Of a stretch of 64,000 bases of DNA, positions 11,741-24,246 are shown piece after piece. The stretch spans positions 13,433,736 to 13,497,735 of the forward strand of contig CM056742.1 of the NCBI GenBank assembly GCA_029851415.1, given 5' to 3'. The position numbers were made by a program, and so were the translations under genes. The DNA is from Eretmocerus hayati. Its lineage: Eukaryota; Arthropoda; Insecta; Hymenoptera; Aphelinidae. The notes under the pieces were generated by a model. That model was not told the DNA's origin. It saw only the letters and a list, made by a program, of their open reading frames with translations, and searched no databases. Position 1 is the first letter of the stretch; the number at the start of each line of letters is the position of its first letter.

Positions 11741-13928
11741 GATAATATTAATAAATTTTTCTTATTAATAGTATCCTCTCAATCTGATTGTTTTTCGAAT
11801 ATTTTCAAAAAACTGCTTTTAGTCAAAAATGCTGAGACAATTTTTTAAGTTTCAAATTCCTGAAAATGAAAAACTGATGATAGTATACTTATACCGCAAT
11901 CATACGAATCTGAAATTTTGAAGAATAAAAATACTCACATTTATACAATAAACCAGAAAACCAGCAAAGATCCAAGCGACCTCCGTGCAGCTGGCTATCT
12001 TCATTTTCCTTGGGAAACTGACCAAACAATGAGTTGCGCTTTATCAAGTATTATAATAATAGTATATAGGGTTTATGGCCTCAAAAAGGCGTTTGGACAC
12101 CCGCAAAGACGGTCAATACTACGGGTCTCTTTTCTTCTGTCTTTCTCCTCCCAAAAGGAAAAAAAAAACGTTAAAAAGGGTTTTCCCACGATAAAACGAC
12201 TCTAGAGGGTAAAAGGATTCGCTGGCCGATGTATACAATAGTGTTTGCACATATACAACGTGGCGTAGAATGTAATGTATCGCAAACATGAGGGCAGGAG
12301 GCGCCATTCTTGCGGCGCGACGGAAGGGTAGTTTTTTTATTCTTTCGACTATTCAGCGAGGGTTCCTATTATATTTTTTGTAGACGCGTGCGCTCATAAT
12401 ATGGTCGATATATTCATTTTATAGGTTGAACGAACGAGCCAATAGGAACGATTGGAAGAAGTTGAATGCACCGCCTGATATAAAATCAAAAGGGCCCAAA
12501 AAAAGGATCGTCCGGGCCCAGCCCCCTGGAACGATCTTGCATTGAGCTCTTGCTGCCGTGATTTTTTGTGTGGCTCGCATATGCGCGTTAGTGATGCGTT
12601 GTATAAATATCTCATTTTGATTGTGAACGAGAATCAACAAAAGACGCTTTACATACTACAAAAATGTTGCTCTCACCGTGATACGCCGTGATATTCTCTT
12701 TCTAAACCTGTTCACGTAATTTTTCCGTTCGCTCAAAATCTGATTGTGAATGTATGAGTAATGAAAAAATTAGTTGAGGAAACTTACTGGAGAGTCAATG
12801 CCCAAAAGTAAAATGTTTTAAGTGGTAGCTCAATTTAAAAAGTCAAAATACAGAAGGTCTAAAGATAAATGAATACGCTACGCTCTATATTATCAGTAGT
12901 TGGAATTAAATGAGCTGATGTAATTCTTTCGGATTGAAATAATCGTAAATTTCCCGGAAAATTTGGTAAATACTCAAACATTTATGAGAAATGAGTACGA
13001 AATGGGTTATGGCTTGTACTTCGATTGTCATGATCTAATGATAAAGTTCGTGCATGCTTCTACTATGATTGTATATAGGTATACCCCGCCCCTGCACACC
13101 TCGTCGGCTTCCTCCCAGCATAGACCATTGAAAATAGTGAATTCGGCACCATTCGGATGGACTGAATCTTGTTGAGAGATAATTTCAAACCTTCGCCGTC
13201 GGCTCGGGCTGAAAAACATCAATGATATAGATTCACAAAAGCTAGCTTTTTGACGTAGCGTGCACACAAGAGCTACCACTTTATAACTTCTGGTTTTGAA
13301 TTCAGTCGTCTTGGTATAAAAAAAAAAAGGATATATGCATTCATATATTAGTTCATCAGGCTCTTTCAAACAGCCTTGGGAACTAACACGCGTCTTATTT
13401 TAGATGGCAGAAAAAAGCAATATTGCCGAATCCTGAATCTCTTCCATAAGAATAACACGGAGGAAAGATAAGCGAGCGCTTATCGAATGTTAGCTCCCAA
13501 TAGGAGCCCGCATCGATGTTTATTGCAAATTTATTGTATCGAGATCAAACGATAATGAGATCAAATGTCATTTTTTCCACTAGAGCGCACAATTTGACAA
13601 GATTCCTACCTTCACCGTCTTCGGCTGATAATCCTTCTAAATTAACTTGCGTACGCATTTGAGGGCGACTTTACATAATCAGTATAAGAAGGATGTAAAC
13701 CCCGACTCTCTTTTTGAAAACTTGTCATAATTATTGTTTTGCAAAAATTATACCCGATTATGTTAGCTTCATTCATTTGTTTTAATTTTATTCCTCAACG
13801 TCTATTCTGAGAGATGAAAGAAATAACGAGTCGTGGTTCAGACGAGCATCATCACGAACGTCAAAAATTTCTCCGGATATCGGATTTGATTATGCACGTG
13901 CACAGCTTAATTTGTTGCTCGAGGTATA
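11741..13928. other. Intergenic, nothing recognised
   Basis: 2.2 kb of AT-rich sequence with short unrecognised open frames on both strands (for example 13028-13369 minus). No convincing gene, TIR pair or RNA gene was found. Confidence 0.45.
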
Positions 13929-13930
13929 TA

Positions 13931-14707
13931 CACTACCGGTCAAAAGTTTAAGCTCACCCAAAGATTCTTTTTTCAATTTTGTGAGTTGAACTACTCGGCT
14001 CTATTTGACCGTAGAGGACTCTTCTGGAGCTCATTTTGAAGGTTTTTTCACGTACTTTAAGATGGCACTATTCATTTTTATCGTTACGGATCGGAATCTT
14101 TCCAATTTGAGCTTGAAAATGTGTCAATTTCGACGATTTTTGAGAGGATCTTCTGGCTCGTGCCAATTTAAGCCACATGCATGTTTCGGTATGGAATTTG
14201 TGGGATACAAAAGTACAATTCTAGAGCTTCAGATGAGATATAGATGATAGATAACAAAAATGATGATTATACTTGCTAAAAAATGCATCTCTGTATCTCT
14301 CTCGAATTCGAATGCTATTTTTGCGAGAAATCTCTCCTCAGAGAAAATGTCATAGCTCGGATTAGCAGTGGCGTAGAGGGACGTTCAAAAACGGATTTTG
14401 CTCTAGAAAAAGCTCTAGAATTGTACTTTTGTATCCCACAACTCCCCTATTGAAACATTCATGTGGCTGCAGTTGGCACGAGCCCAAAGATTCTCTCAAA
14501 AATCGTTGGAATTGACACTTTTCCAAGCTCAAATTGGAAAGATCCCGATCCGTACGGATAAAAATGAGTAGTGCCATCTTAAAGTACGTCAAAAAACCTT
14601 CAAAATGAGCTCTAGAAGATTCCTCCACGGTCAAATGAAGCCGAGTAGTCCAACTCACGAAATAAAAAAAAAATTTTTGGGTGAGCTTAAACTCTTGGCC
14701 GGTAGTG
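13931..14707. mobile_element. Fold-back Tc1/mariner-type element with CACTACCGGTC ends
   Basis: TIR CACTACCGGTCAAAAGTTT at the left and its inverted, slightly mutated copy at the right, each flanked by TA. The inverted similarity continues for about 300 bases on each side (13931-14228 and 14404-14707), so the whole element is a near-palindrome with a loop of about 175 bases. Ends of this type are known from Tc1-like elements. Open frames at 14005-14247 (+) and 14362-14712 (-) are mirror images of one another and are not regarded as genes. Confidence 0.9.
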
Positions 14708-14709
14708 TA

Positions 14710-15903
14710 CATATAACCAGGAATAAATAGTCTTGTTGCTGATGGTAACTATCATTACAGCGTAGATTATATGTGGCCAGATTCGCATATGTTCTTCATC
14801 ATATCTTGGATAATTTTTAAGAAATAATTTGTATCTTGCCGAAAAAAATCTTGCAGCAGGGCTGTCACAATGATTTTTAATTGAGCGACATGGTTTTACT
14901 TCAAAGACCGCCGCATCTCCAGATTTCGGCGATGCGATATCAGGACTGCGTATATGTCTGAGAATATCAGCAATCAAGCTGAATCGATCGAGCCACTGAA
15001 ATCAACAAAAATTCTACAAAAAAACTCACAAAGAATTTGCACCGCAAATTCAAGGATATTGATGGTACTTCAATCCAATTAAAAATTTCCAAAATCGAAT
15101 AGATAGAGATTGACCGAAATTTTCACCCTGAAAAATTGCGAACAGATGAGATTTTGAAAGATTGTATTACGAGCGCTTTATGCTTTATCTAGGAGCTCAA
15201 TATCATATAGCGACCAAATGTTGCAAGTAGAAACGATAATTTTCTATCCGCGCTCAGCAGTTAAGAGACTTGGAAAGAATACTAGATCCGTAATTGATTT
15301 CAAAGTAGAAGTGTCAAGCTCAGCCATATGAGAAAAAGAGGATAAAGAATTGGCTCATACTTTATTGGTGAGGTTTCATTTTCAGATGTTTCAAGTCACT
15401 GAGAGAAGCATTTGAATAGTTATAATGATGTGTGCAAATATCCGATCCACTACTTTTCAAAATTGTGACATTACTACATTCGCGCCTCACCATCGTAATT
15501 GTGAATAAAAATGAATGCGTCAAATTTCATTGACCAATGGGAAAGGTATTTGGACTGTGGAGATGGATCAGGAAAAATAGTCATGGGGCATGCTCCACTA
15601 ATTAAAATATTTATGATACAGAGATTCATTAGTCAACTATAAACATCTAGGAACATCTGAAACATCTATGTGATCTTATCATGAAATAAAACCGCAGTGT
15701 AGAAATCACTTGGAACAAAAACTTGAGACAATCAAATTAATAAATTATGAAAAACATCTGCAGCAATAAGTGTATGGTGAGAGAAAAAATCATCATGGCA
15801 TGCTTATAAAATGCATCTATAGGTAAAATAATTTCATCAATTTTCTACAGTTGCAAGAGCCAATTCTACACCAATCGATCGACTCACTTGATTATTATTG
15901 GCA
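14710..15903. other. Intergenic, nothing recognised
   Basis: AT-rich sequence between the fold-back element and the dehydrogenase gene. It should include the 3' UTR of that gene on the minus strand, but no polyadenylation signal was placed. No poly(A)-like tract is seen next to the stop codon. Confidence 0.45.
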
Positions 15904-17055
15904 TCAGGTTGTTGCTTCTTTTATATACTTCAAAATACCATCCACAACGTCTCTGCTAGTTGCAGTTCCTCCAAGATCTGGAGTATGGACACCTTTGGCA
16001 AGAGTTTTCAGAATCGCATTACGGATAATGGTTGCATGATGTTCATGTCCCAAGTGGCGGAGCATTGCAACTGATGCATTGATCATTGCTACAGGATTAG
16101 CAACATTCTTGCCTACCATACTTTTACCAGTGCTGCGAGTAGCTGGTTCAAATACTGCATAGTGATTTCCATAGTTTTTTCCAGCGTACAAACCTGCTCC
16201 TCCTAGTAATCCACACATGATGTTGGAGACAATCAATCCATACAAGTTAGTCGACAAGACAATATCAAATTGGTGAGGATTTGCAACCAGTTCAGCACAT
16301 GCATCATCCATTATCATATCGTTGAACTTAATGTCTGGGTAGTCTTTAGCAACTTTTCTTGAAGTTTCCAAAAAGAGGCCATCTGACAACTGCAAATAGA
16401 TTGCCTTGTGAATAGTAGTGATCTTCTTTCGGTTATTGTGCCTGGCATACTCAAAGGCATAGCGAATGACCCTTTCGGAATTTGCTGCTGTGATGACTTT
16501 CATGCTTTCTACCACACCTTCAACACTCTCATGCTCGAGCATTGCATACTCTCCTTCTGTATTCTGCCTAATGACAACCATATCGATATCCTTCTGCCTA
16601 GATTGTACACCAGGATAGTGGTGACAATGCAAAACATAAACAAAAAGATCGAGTTCATCACGCAATCCCACATTGCGTGACATTACCTCAACTGACTCAC
16701 TACCAGTCTCAATATTCCCTTTCAGAGCTACTCCATTTCTACGAATGGAAGTCACAGCATATTCAAAGTCATCGTTGGATTCAGTGTCTGGGCTGATGTC
16801 AATTTGTTCAAAATCAACTGGTACACCAGCATATTTGAAAATTTCTCTCACATAACCCATTAATTCTGGACCAATTCCAGAACCTGGTAAGAGAGTGACA
16901 GTGTGACGTCCACCATAGTAAGCCTTGGGAATGGGATTAATTTTGTGCTGAATATCGAAGCCAGACATTGCAGCATTTCCTGCGACATATCTTGTGTGCT
17001 GAAGACGAGTGATACCCTTTGGTTGCAAAAATTTCCACACGTTTCTACCGGCCAT
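15904..17055 (-). CDS. Idh3g: NAD-isocitrate dehydrogenase gamma-like subunit, intronless
   Basis: Single uninterrupted frame of 383 codons with a basic, Arg/Lys-containing N-terminus that fits a mitochondrial targeting peptide. It is an isocitrate/isopropylmalate dehydrogenase family protein: YGGRHTVTLLPG, GIGPELMGYVREIF, NGVALKGNIET, RQNTEGEYAMLEHESV, DGLFLE, NLYGLIVSN, ANPVAMINASV, TPDLGGT. The YGGRH and ALKGNIET blocks identify the regulatory gamma type rather than alpha or beta. The IDH3 complex oxidises isocitrate to 2-oxoglutarate in the matrix TCA cycle; gamma is mainly allosteric. Departures from normal insect gamma subunits as I recall them: HKAN-I-M-K-L becomes HKAIYLQL, CKSYPG becomes CHHYPG. 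Together with the absence of introns this suggests a diverged retrocopy that kept its frame. Start chosen at MAGRNVWKF; the frame stays open 40 codons further upstream. Confidence 0.93.
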   Translation of the reverse strand: MAGRNVWKFLQPKGITRLQHTRYVAGNAAMSGFDIQHKINPIPKAYYGGRHTVTLLPGSGIGPELMGYVREIFKYAGVPVDFEQIDISPDTESNDDFEYAVTSIRRNGVALKGNIETGSESVEVMSRNVGLRDELDLFVYVLHCHHYPGVQSRQKDIDMVVIRQNTEGEYAMLEHESVEGVVESMKVITAANSERVIRYAFEYARHNNRKKITTIHKAIYLQLSDGLFLETSRKVAKDYPDIKFNDMIMDDACAELVANPHQFDIVLSTNLYGLIVSNIMCGLLGGAGLYAGKNYGNHYAVFEPATRSTGKSMVGKNVANPVAMINASVAMLRHLGHEHHATIIRNAILKTLAKGVHTPDLGGTATSRDVVDGILKYIKEATT

Positions 17056-17973
17056 ATTGAAAACTCGTGACGTCACTTCAGTTGGGTTTGATCGAGGTGG
17101 GTCCACTTGGGGGCCCCTGGGGCAGAGTTGGTCGTGGATGCTGTGTCCTGCGTCGTCCTGTGCGCGAGTAAACAAAGGATATTTGAGATTTTCACGTGAA
17201 ATATCGCGATTTGTGGATATGTGGAAGTTTCGAACTGTCTCTTATACCTTGATCGTTTTCTGAAGATATAGTGATCTATCAAATTGATGAAGGATGTTTC
17301 GTTACCATCAGTCACACACGTCACCCAGGCTCAAGAGGTTATAAGTTTAGATTGATTAGATAAGTATTCGTCGGTGAAAGGTGATCAGTCATAGGTGTGG
17401 TGAACACTATAGGCCAAAGAAGTTCCCTTTTCTTCGCAGAGTTGCAGAAGCTGGATGACGGCAGGTTTACAAGAATAATTTTGCTATGGAACTTTGTTGT
17501 GTTTAAAAAGACGTGATAGTTTGACGAGGTTCAACAACTGATCTTTGTTATCGTGTCCCACTGCACATTTTCGTTCGCTCGCCACAAAGGATGAGCACCC
17601 TGTTGAAAATTCGGTCAAGTTGATAAAATACCTGTGAGAATAACTCGAGGACAAGCTGATATATTGGAGTATGATCGAGAATATATTGAGGTGCGTATCA
17701 CAAAGCACGTCTTTTGTTTCAACTTCAACAATCTTTCAATAATAGCAATCAATCAACTTGGGCTGGTCCTGAATCACTGAACCCCCCCCCCCCGCCCCAA
17801 TCCCAACCACGTTGGAGTTACAACACCACAACAACCTACACCCACAGTTGTTTCTGGTAAGACCTAGATTGTTCCGATTGTTTTGAAAAGTTCAGAATTT
17901 GCGTGATTTGCCTTTTTGAGGAAAATCGACTTTATTATCGGCGAGCTAGGTCTGTCTTCCAGGGGTCGTATAG
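17056..17973. other. Upstream region of the IDH3 gene
   Basis: No gene recognised. It should contain the promoter of the minus-strand dehydrogenase gene. A long C-rich run lies at about 17781-17798. Confidence 0.5.
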
Positions 17974-19949
17974 GAGTAATTCCGCGCGAAAGCGGACCAC
18001 GAATTGCAGACATATCTCAGATAGTTTTTCCACTATTCTTAATCGATTTTATAGTCCAAAAAATGAACTTTTCACTCTCTATGGGGTCTAAGAAAAATTT
18101 TCCGTGGGGAATATCTTTGTAATAATGTTTTTAGGAAAAAATACCAATTTTTTTTCAGTAAAATGGGTGTAGTTCCGACTTGAGGTAAGATACGACCACG
18201 CAAATAGTGACATTCGAAAGGTCTTTCAAAAATCTATTGAAAATATGTATAGAAAAAATATTTTTGAGCAAAAAGGTGAAAAACAGAAAAAATTCGATTC
18301 CTCAAAAACCCTTTTTTTAAAAATCTGGAAATCCATAATTTGATGTAAAATTGCGTGTTCTTCCAGAAAAAAGTGGTCCCGATCTGTGTTTTTGGGTTCT
18401 ACGCTGTTCTTTCTACGTTTTATCAATATTCTCAGCCTTTTCGGTTGAAAAATGGATTTTCCTGCGCATGCGCAGGAATTTAGACTACCGAGACCATTCT
18501 TATTGAAAAGCCGAGAAAATTTCCTTCACAATGACCACCTGGCAAAGTCAATTCCATGCACTTGGCCCAAAGTTACATCGCATTAATGAAGAAGCATCCT
18601 CAAGAGGGGTAAATGCAGATCTCGCACAAATTTCCCGTTAGTATCGTGACTCGAGTAGAAGTGCCATCATTCTCTAGACCTTCTAACTTTGGGCCCAGTA
18701 CATCGAATTGACTTCGCAAGGTAGTCATTTTGAAGGAAATTTTCTCGGCTTTTCAATAAAAATCGTTTCAGCAGTCTAAATTCCTGCGCATGCGCAGAAA
18801 AATCCATTTTTCAACCGAAAAAGCTGAGAATATTGATAAAACGTAGAAAAAACAGCGTAGAACCCAAAAACCTAGATCAGGACCACTTTTTTCTGGAAGA
18901 GCACGCAATTTTACATCAAAATATGGATTTCCACATTTTTAAAAAAATGGGTTTTTGAGGAATCGAATTTTTTCTGTTTTTCACCTTTTTGCTCGTATGG
19001 GGCGTCCGTGGCCGCAAAAAAACTTTTTCGAAACACATTTTCAAAGATTTTTGAAAGACCTTTCGAATGCCACTATTTGCGTGGTCGTATCTTATCTCAA
19101 GTCGGAACTACACCCATTTTACTGGAAAAAGATTGATATTTTTTCCTAAAAACACTATTGCAAAAATATTCCCCACACAAACAAAATAGTATATTACGTA
19201 TCGAGTGCTGGAAAACTTTTTTCTTCGTGGAAATCATGCTGGACGTCGGCGAAGCCGACGTCCAGTATGGTTTTCACGAAGTAAAAAGTTTTCCACACGA
19301 GATACGTAATGTGTTTTACATGCTAGTAGCGTAGAAACATTTGTTTCCAGGCTTTCTCGCCAAGCGAGGACGCCTGGAAACACGTGTTTCTACGCTACTC
19401 GCATGTAATAGTATATTACGCAACAAGTGCCAGAAGGTCAATTTCCGCACAAGTTGCCAAACGAGTGCGTGAATGTTACTTCTCGCGCGAGTTGGCAACG
19501 TGTGCGGAAACTTCTCGCACGTGTTGCGTATACTATTTTTTGCAACTGTGCGCGAAGTTGTAATTAAATGCACCACTGTCCGAGCAAGATTATCTTGGAA
19601 ACGAAGTTTTCAAGAAAGGCCAAATTCAGAGGTATGACGTGACATCATATTTTGGAACTGTGCGTGAATGAAAATGCATTAGAGCGAGAAGTTACATTCA
19701 CGCACACTCCACCAGTGCGTAAATGTAAAACTGTGAGAGAAGTCATTCACGCATTACTTCTCGCACTGTAAATAATGAAGAGAAGTCTCATTTTTTTACA
19801 ACTTCGCGCACACAGTTGCAAAAAATCTTTTTTGGACCCCATAGAGAGTGAAAAGTTCATTTTTTGGACCATAGAATCGATTAAGAATAGTGAAAAAAGA
19901 ATCTGAGATATGTCTGCAATTCGTGGTCCGCTTTCGCGCGGAATTACTC
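17974..19949. mobile_element. Large fold-back element, family 'GAGTAATTCCGCGCG', copy 1
   Basis: The ends read GAGTAATTCCGCGCGAAAG and its exact inverse. Inverted similarity runs inward over several hundred bases: the block ATCTCAGA / CTATGGGGTC, the block AAATGGGTGTAGTTCCGACT, and GCGCATGCGCAGGAATTTAG near 18470 mirrored near 18790. The centre is near 18600-18640. The right arm is interrupted at about 19176-19838 by a cluster of smaller palindromes. A degenerate second copy lies at 51341-52507. No transposase frame. Confidence 0.85.
19188..19828. repeat. Cluster of four adjacent palindromes
   Basis: Four inverted-repeat units follow one another: 19188-19312 (centre GACGTCGGCGAAGCCGACGTC), 19312-19410 (centre around CTCGCCAAGCGAG), 19409-19535 (GTATATTACGCAAC mirrored as GTTGCGTATAC), and 19534-19828 (TTTTTTGCAACTGTGCGCG mirrored at the end). 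Unit boundaries overlap at TAGTATATTACG or GTAATAGTATA motifs. The cluster is inserted in the right arm of the fold-back element. Units 1 and 2 recur in inverted order at 23024-23245. Confidence 0.85.
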
Positions 19950-20629
19950 ATAGGTCATAGCTCATCATACATTGCACCTAAAACAGCATGTCTGGGTTTA
20001 AATTAAAGCTCTGAATTCGCGAAAATTGTCATTGCCACATGACTCACTCAGCAGACTACCTCCCTTTAGGTCCACAGAATCTTTTTTCTCTCGATATTGT
20101 CATCGAATTTCATTTGAAACAATGACTATGTAGTATCAGGGAAAATTCGAAAATGTAAATTTTCTGCTCCTTGCAGCGAAGGTGTGCGGGGTAAATTAGC
20201 CATCGACCTGATAGTGAACGTATTTTATAGAATTTATACCAGGCCTTCATCGTTCTATCGATTAAATTCAGGTTGAGATTCTCGATGAGATCTATTTTTA
20301 TAACATCAGTTTCAACAAGATGTATTTAGCATGAAATTTGACTTCGGAAATCGAGCTTTAGAAGAAGATTTTTCTGTCAATACTCATACTTTCATGCATG
20401 AATATTTTGATTTAGACCGGTTACTTTTGATCTCATTTTTTTTATATTCGTAATTTTTTACGAGGATTCCCTGGATACTCTTGCAGAAGTCCCATCTTGA
20501 TGAATTCAAAGATATATTCTGCTCAAATATTCTGCTCATCTATTATTTCGAAACTTTTGTAGAATGAAAAATGTTGAGGTTTATAAATTATGAGCAAGTG
20601 GAGCTCAGTAGACGCAGTAAATGTGATTG
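19950..20629. other. Intergenic, nothing recognised
   Basis: AT-rich spacer between two transposon-like elements, with no gene or repeat that I can support. Confidence 0.5.
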
Positions 20630-21334
20630 AGGTAAAGGCGCCAGTAGTGGAACAGGGCTAGTTGGGCGCCTATAGTGGAACACCCAATTCACATGAATTT
20701 TTAACCCCGAAAAGTCGATCCACCATTTGAGTAAAAATTACACAGTGTTCTTTGATATTACATATTTCAAATCGATGCCCAGCAACACCCGTTAAAGATC
20801 CATAAATCAAATGAAAAAATCATGAAAAGTATAAGCTCATAATCACCCTTCAGAGGTTGTTCCACTGTAAGAGCCTTCCTCAAAAATGGAGCCAATAGTG
20901 GAACGAGAGTGTGCCCTCAACTGGAACAGGTTTTATATCTTCACTGTATTGAAAAACCTTCCGGGAATCGATTTTTTCCGATCGCACGTCATTTATTCCA
21001 TACAGATCAGCACAAACAAAACATTAATTATCTACCAAATATTTTCAGAATGACTCCAAAGCGCTGTTCCACTATAGGAGACTTTTCGCGTTCCAATGAG
21101 GGCACCGAGCTCAGGATTGGTTGTTCCACTATAGGAGACAACGGATCCTTTCGTGAACATTCAATTACTCTTATCGTATACAAGTAATCAACTTGTACCT
21201 TTCTCCAAAATATGCAGAAAGAGTTTATCTATAAGATGCGTTACTTCCTATTCGCGAGAAACTCAAATATCATCCAAAAGGTGTCAATTACTGACTAGCG
21301 CTCATTTTTTGTTCCACTACTGACGACTTTACCT
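20630..21334. mobile_element. TA-type element with repeated TAGTGGAAC motif
   Basis: TIRs AGGTAAAGGCGCCAGTAGTG (left) and the inverse of AGGTAAAGTCGTCAGTAGTG (right). The right flank is TA; the left flank TG is probably a mutated TA. The motif TAGTGGAAC or its inverse GTTCCACT(A/G) occurs near 20645, 20673, 20858, 20896, 21065, 21123 and 21311. About 705 bases, no transposase. Its AGGTAA start and its use of a repeated motif resemble the 'AGGTAAGTGTACCC' family. Confidence 0.85.
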
Positions 21335-21336
21335 TA

Positions 21337-23023
21337 TAATAATTCATTTTGATTCTCAAAAATAAATACAATTGTAAAGTTCTTTGATGATGATTATTTT
21401 GTAATTATATTCAATAACCGGAATTGGTAATTGAATGAGTTACAGAAGTTTTCGCACCATTTTCTACGTTGTTTTTTTGTGCTACATATTTAAATGACAG
21501 AATTCTTTACAAAGTTCTTTACAATGCGCTTATAGTTGGTACTCAAATATGTATGAGCAGTCGCAGAGTTTGAAGACTTTTGACCATACCGGTATTATGA
21601 TAATTTCAACTCAATTAGGCGGAAGATACTATGGTAATTATAATTCTCCGGAAAATTTTGCTCGTGTGTCGAAATTTCACTAGAATGAAGAATTGGACGC
21701 ATGCATTACATAGTCGATTCAGTTAGTTATAAGTATTTTTCAATTCTTAGTAACGAATTGTCGTGAAGCTCCCTGATGATAATTGTGGAGTTGTAGAGCT
21801 CAATAGTAACCAGTGATCGTTGGTGACTTGCGGAGTTCGACTCATTTAAAAGTAAACTTGGAACAAACTGTCCGATTTTTTCTTCCCGAATGACCCGGTC
21901 ATCAATCGCTTGAGATTCGAATCACTGCTTTTGATTCGTCGGAAACGTTCCACTAATATTCGGATTATCAATAATCATTGTAACACGAAACAACATACAT
22001 GGAAAGGTGATGATGAGCTATAAATTTCCCGATTAGACCTCAAAGATGATTATCTGAATACAATTGATTTACTGGTAAAGATTCCTGAGTGATATACAAA
22101 AAGCGGTTCTAAATAAAGATATTATACGAAGGAGAAGGAGTTAAGGTATGAAATTTGCGATTAGTTTCAAACCTGATGGACTAAATATTCTTCGTAGTCA
22201 TACAAAGACTATGAAAGTCGTCTTACATAATGTTTCTAAATTTCCAAAAGAAACTCGATAACGAGTATTTCATAGAGATACATCAGAGAAACTTAGCGAA
22301 ATGCGATGACTCTTAAATTTGCATTCACATTTGATGTCTTGGTTAAGAATCCACCACGGTTCTCTAGAAGCGACTCGGAACTCGTGATGCAGACCATCCA
22401 TGGGAAATTGTGGAATGTTTTTGGAGACTTCTGGGATATTATACTCTGACTAGAATCAAAATCGCCACTTGGGCCGTTTTTGAAAAAGTCGGAAGTGGGT
22501 TTTTTCTGACATTTTTCACTTTTCTACCCTCAATAACTCTACGGGAACGCATTTTATTGAAAAATATGTAAAGCAACTCCTTGTAGATCTCCAAAAGATG
22601 AACAAAGAGGGTCTTCACACATTTTCTCGTATACACTCTACCTACCGTATATAATGGATCATGTAGTGCCTTACTAAAATAGTGATATCTTCAATTGACT
22701 TCGTCGTAAGGGGATTTTGAGGAAAGAATCTTGAAGATAACACAAAAATCTATTGATTTACGTATTCCAAATATTTTTTACGTGTTTTTCAAGTGGTTGT
22801 AATCAACGTTGAAAATCTGAAAAAAATTTTCTTCAATCAATTGCTTACTACTTTGACGGAAGTAGTCCGGTCATAAAAATTCTCTCGGGATGTTGTAGAT
22901 CGTTGAAAAATCTACAAGTTTGGTCTCTTGTAAAATTTTCGTGTGAGCCCGCACAAGTGCTATTCTGATGAGTGTACTCACACTTGAATAATTGCATTTT
23001 TATATACCGATTAAAAGAAAATA
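21337..23023. other. Intergenic, nothing recognised
   Basis: 1.7 kb of AT-rich sequence without a recognisable gene, RNA or repeat. Only short open frames, for example 22439-22636 minus. Confidence 0.5.
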
Positions 23024-23245
23024 GTTTTATACGTCCATACGTAGAAACAGCGTGTTTCTAGGCCTCCTCGCTTCGCGAGGAGGCCTGGAAACAAGCTGTT
23101 TCTGCGTACAGACGTATAAAACTGCATACGCGTCTCGTGCGGAAACATTTTTCCTTCGGGAAAATCAAGCTGGACGGTGCCATCGCCCACGTCCAGCTTG
23201 GTTTCCCGAAGGAAAAAATGTTTCCAGCACTCGACGCGTAATGTA
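23024..23245. repeat. Pair of adjacent palindromes related to the 19.2-kb cluster
   Basis: First palindrome 23024-23122: GTTTTATACGT and ACGTATAAAAC ends, a GTTTC / GAAAC stem, centre CCTCCTCGCTTCGCGAGGAGG-like. Second palindrome 23123-23245: stem with GGAAACATTTTTCCTTCGGG and its inverse around a GACGTGG/CCATCGCC loop, ending CGCGTAATGTA. The two units correspond to units 2 and 1 of the cluster at 19188-19410 in reversed order. Confidence 0.85.
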
Positions 23246-23506
23246 CTATTATGAATTGCCCATTTTGCGGCTCCAATCGGAAAAATATGATAACTTTAAA
23301 TAAGAACTTAATAGGGCGAAACGCAAAAATACGAGTCTCCTGAACTCTCTAGAAACATATATTTCATTCCGGAAGAGATCTGAGACTTCAGCATTACTTA
23401 ACCACCTGATCTTACATGGAATCGGTATATGCTCAGTCAGTGTCACCCTCTCTCCGATGTTATGAAGTGAATGAATTCGTATAGCAAACTAACGAGTGCA
23501 TACATA

Positions 23507-24244
23507 GTACTGTGCAAAAATTCCTGAAGGGTGGTATGAAATCCTCTCTTGCAAAAACGTCGATTACTCAAGCCCAGCGATTGATGTAGAGGAATTTTGG
23601 AAAAAGTATCTTCCCTTCTTGGTACCTCAAATAGCTGATGTAATTTCAAAGATTTCGAAAAAAAAAATGTTTTTACCATATGGGCCGTAGTTTGGACGCG
23701 GATGAAGATTAGAACAATTTTGCAAAAAGCATCTTGAAGAGCGGAAAAATGCTATATTTGCATTGATTCTTTGATTATTTTTTACATCGTGCAAATAAGA
23801 GTTTGAGAGCTCTTAAAGTAGCCAAAACCGTAGTTTATGGCCATTTTCTGCTGTTTTCACCCGTGTCTCATTGAAAATCCGAGAATCTGGCTACTTTGAG
23901 AGCTCTCACACTCCGAAGGTAAAAAACAATCTAAAAATCATTGCAAATGGCATTCGTCCCGCTCTTCGAGATGCTTTTTGCAGATATTTCTATCTTTATC
24001 CGCGTCCAATTCACAACCCATATAGTAAAATTGGTTTTCTTTTTGAAATCCTTGAAATTACATCAGCTCTTTGAGGTGCCAAGAAGTGCTGAGAGAAAAA
24101 TCAAAAACCTCAAAAAATCAGCATTTTTTCTCATCTTCAAAATGCTTTTTTCAAAATTCCTCTACATCAATTTGGGCTCGAGCAATCGACGTTTTTGCAA
24201 GAGAGGATTTCATACCCCCGTCCAGGTATTTTTGCACGGTACTG
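23507..24244. mobile_element. Fold-back element with AGTACTGTGCAAAAAT-type ends
   Basis: Left end GTACTGTGCAAAAATTCCTG and right end the inverse of CAGTACCGTGCAAAAATACC, with TA next to each end. Inverted similarity extends over nearly the whole element: GAGAGGATTTCATACC, GCAAAAACGTCGATT, GGACGCGGAT and CTTGAAGAGCGG are all mirrored. The loop is at about 23760-23935. No transposase. Confidence 0.85.
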
Positions 24245-24246
24245 TA

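Noticed and set aside
14005..14712. Two similar proteins on opposite strands (14005-14247 + and 14362-14712 -)
   Set aside because: They are the mirrored arms of a fold-back transposon; the similarity follows from the inverted repeat and no domain is recognisable.
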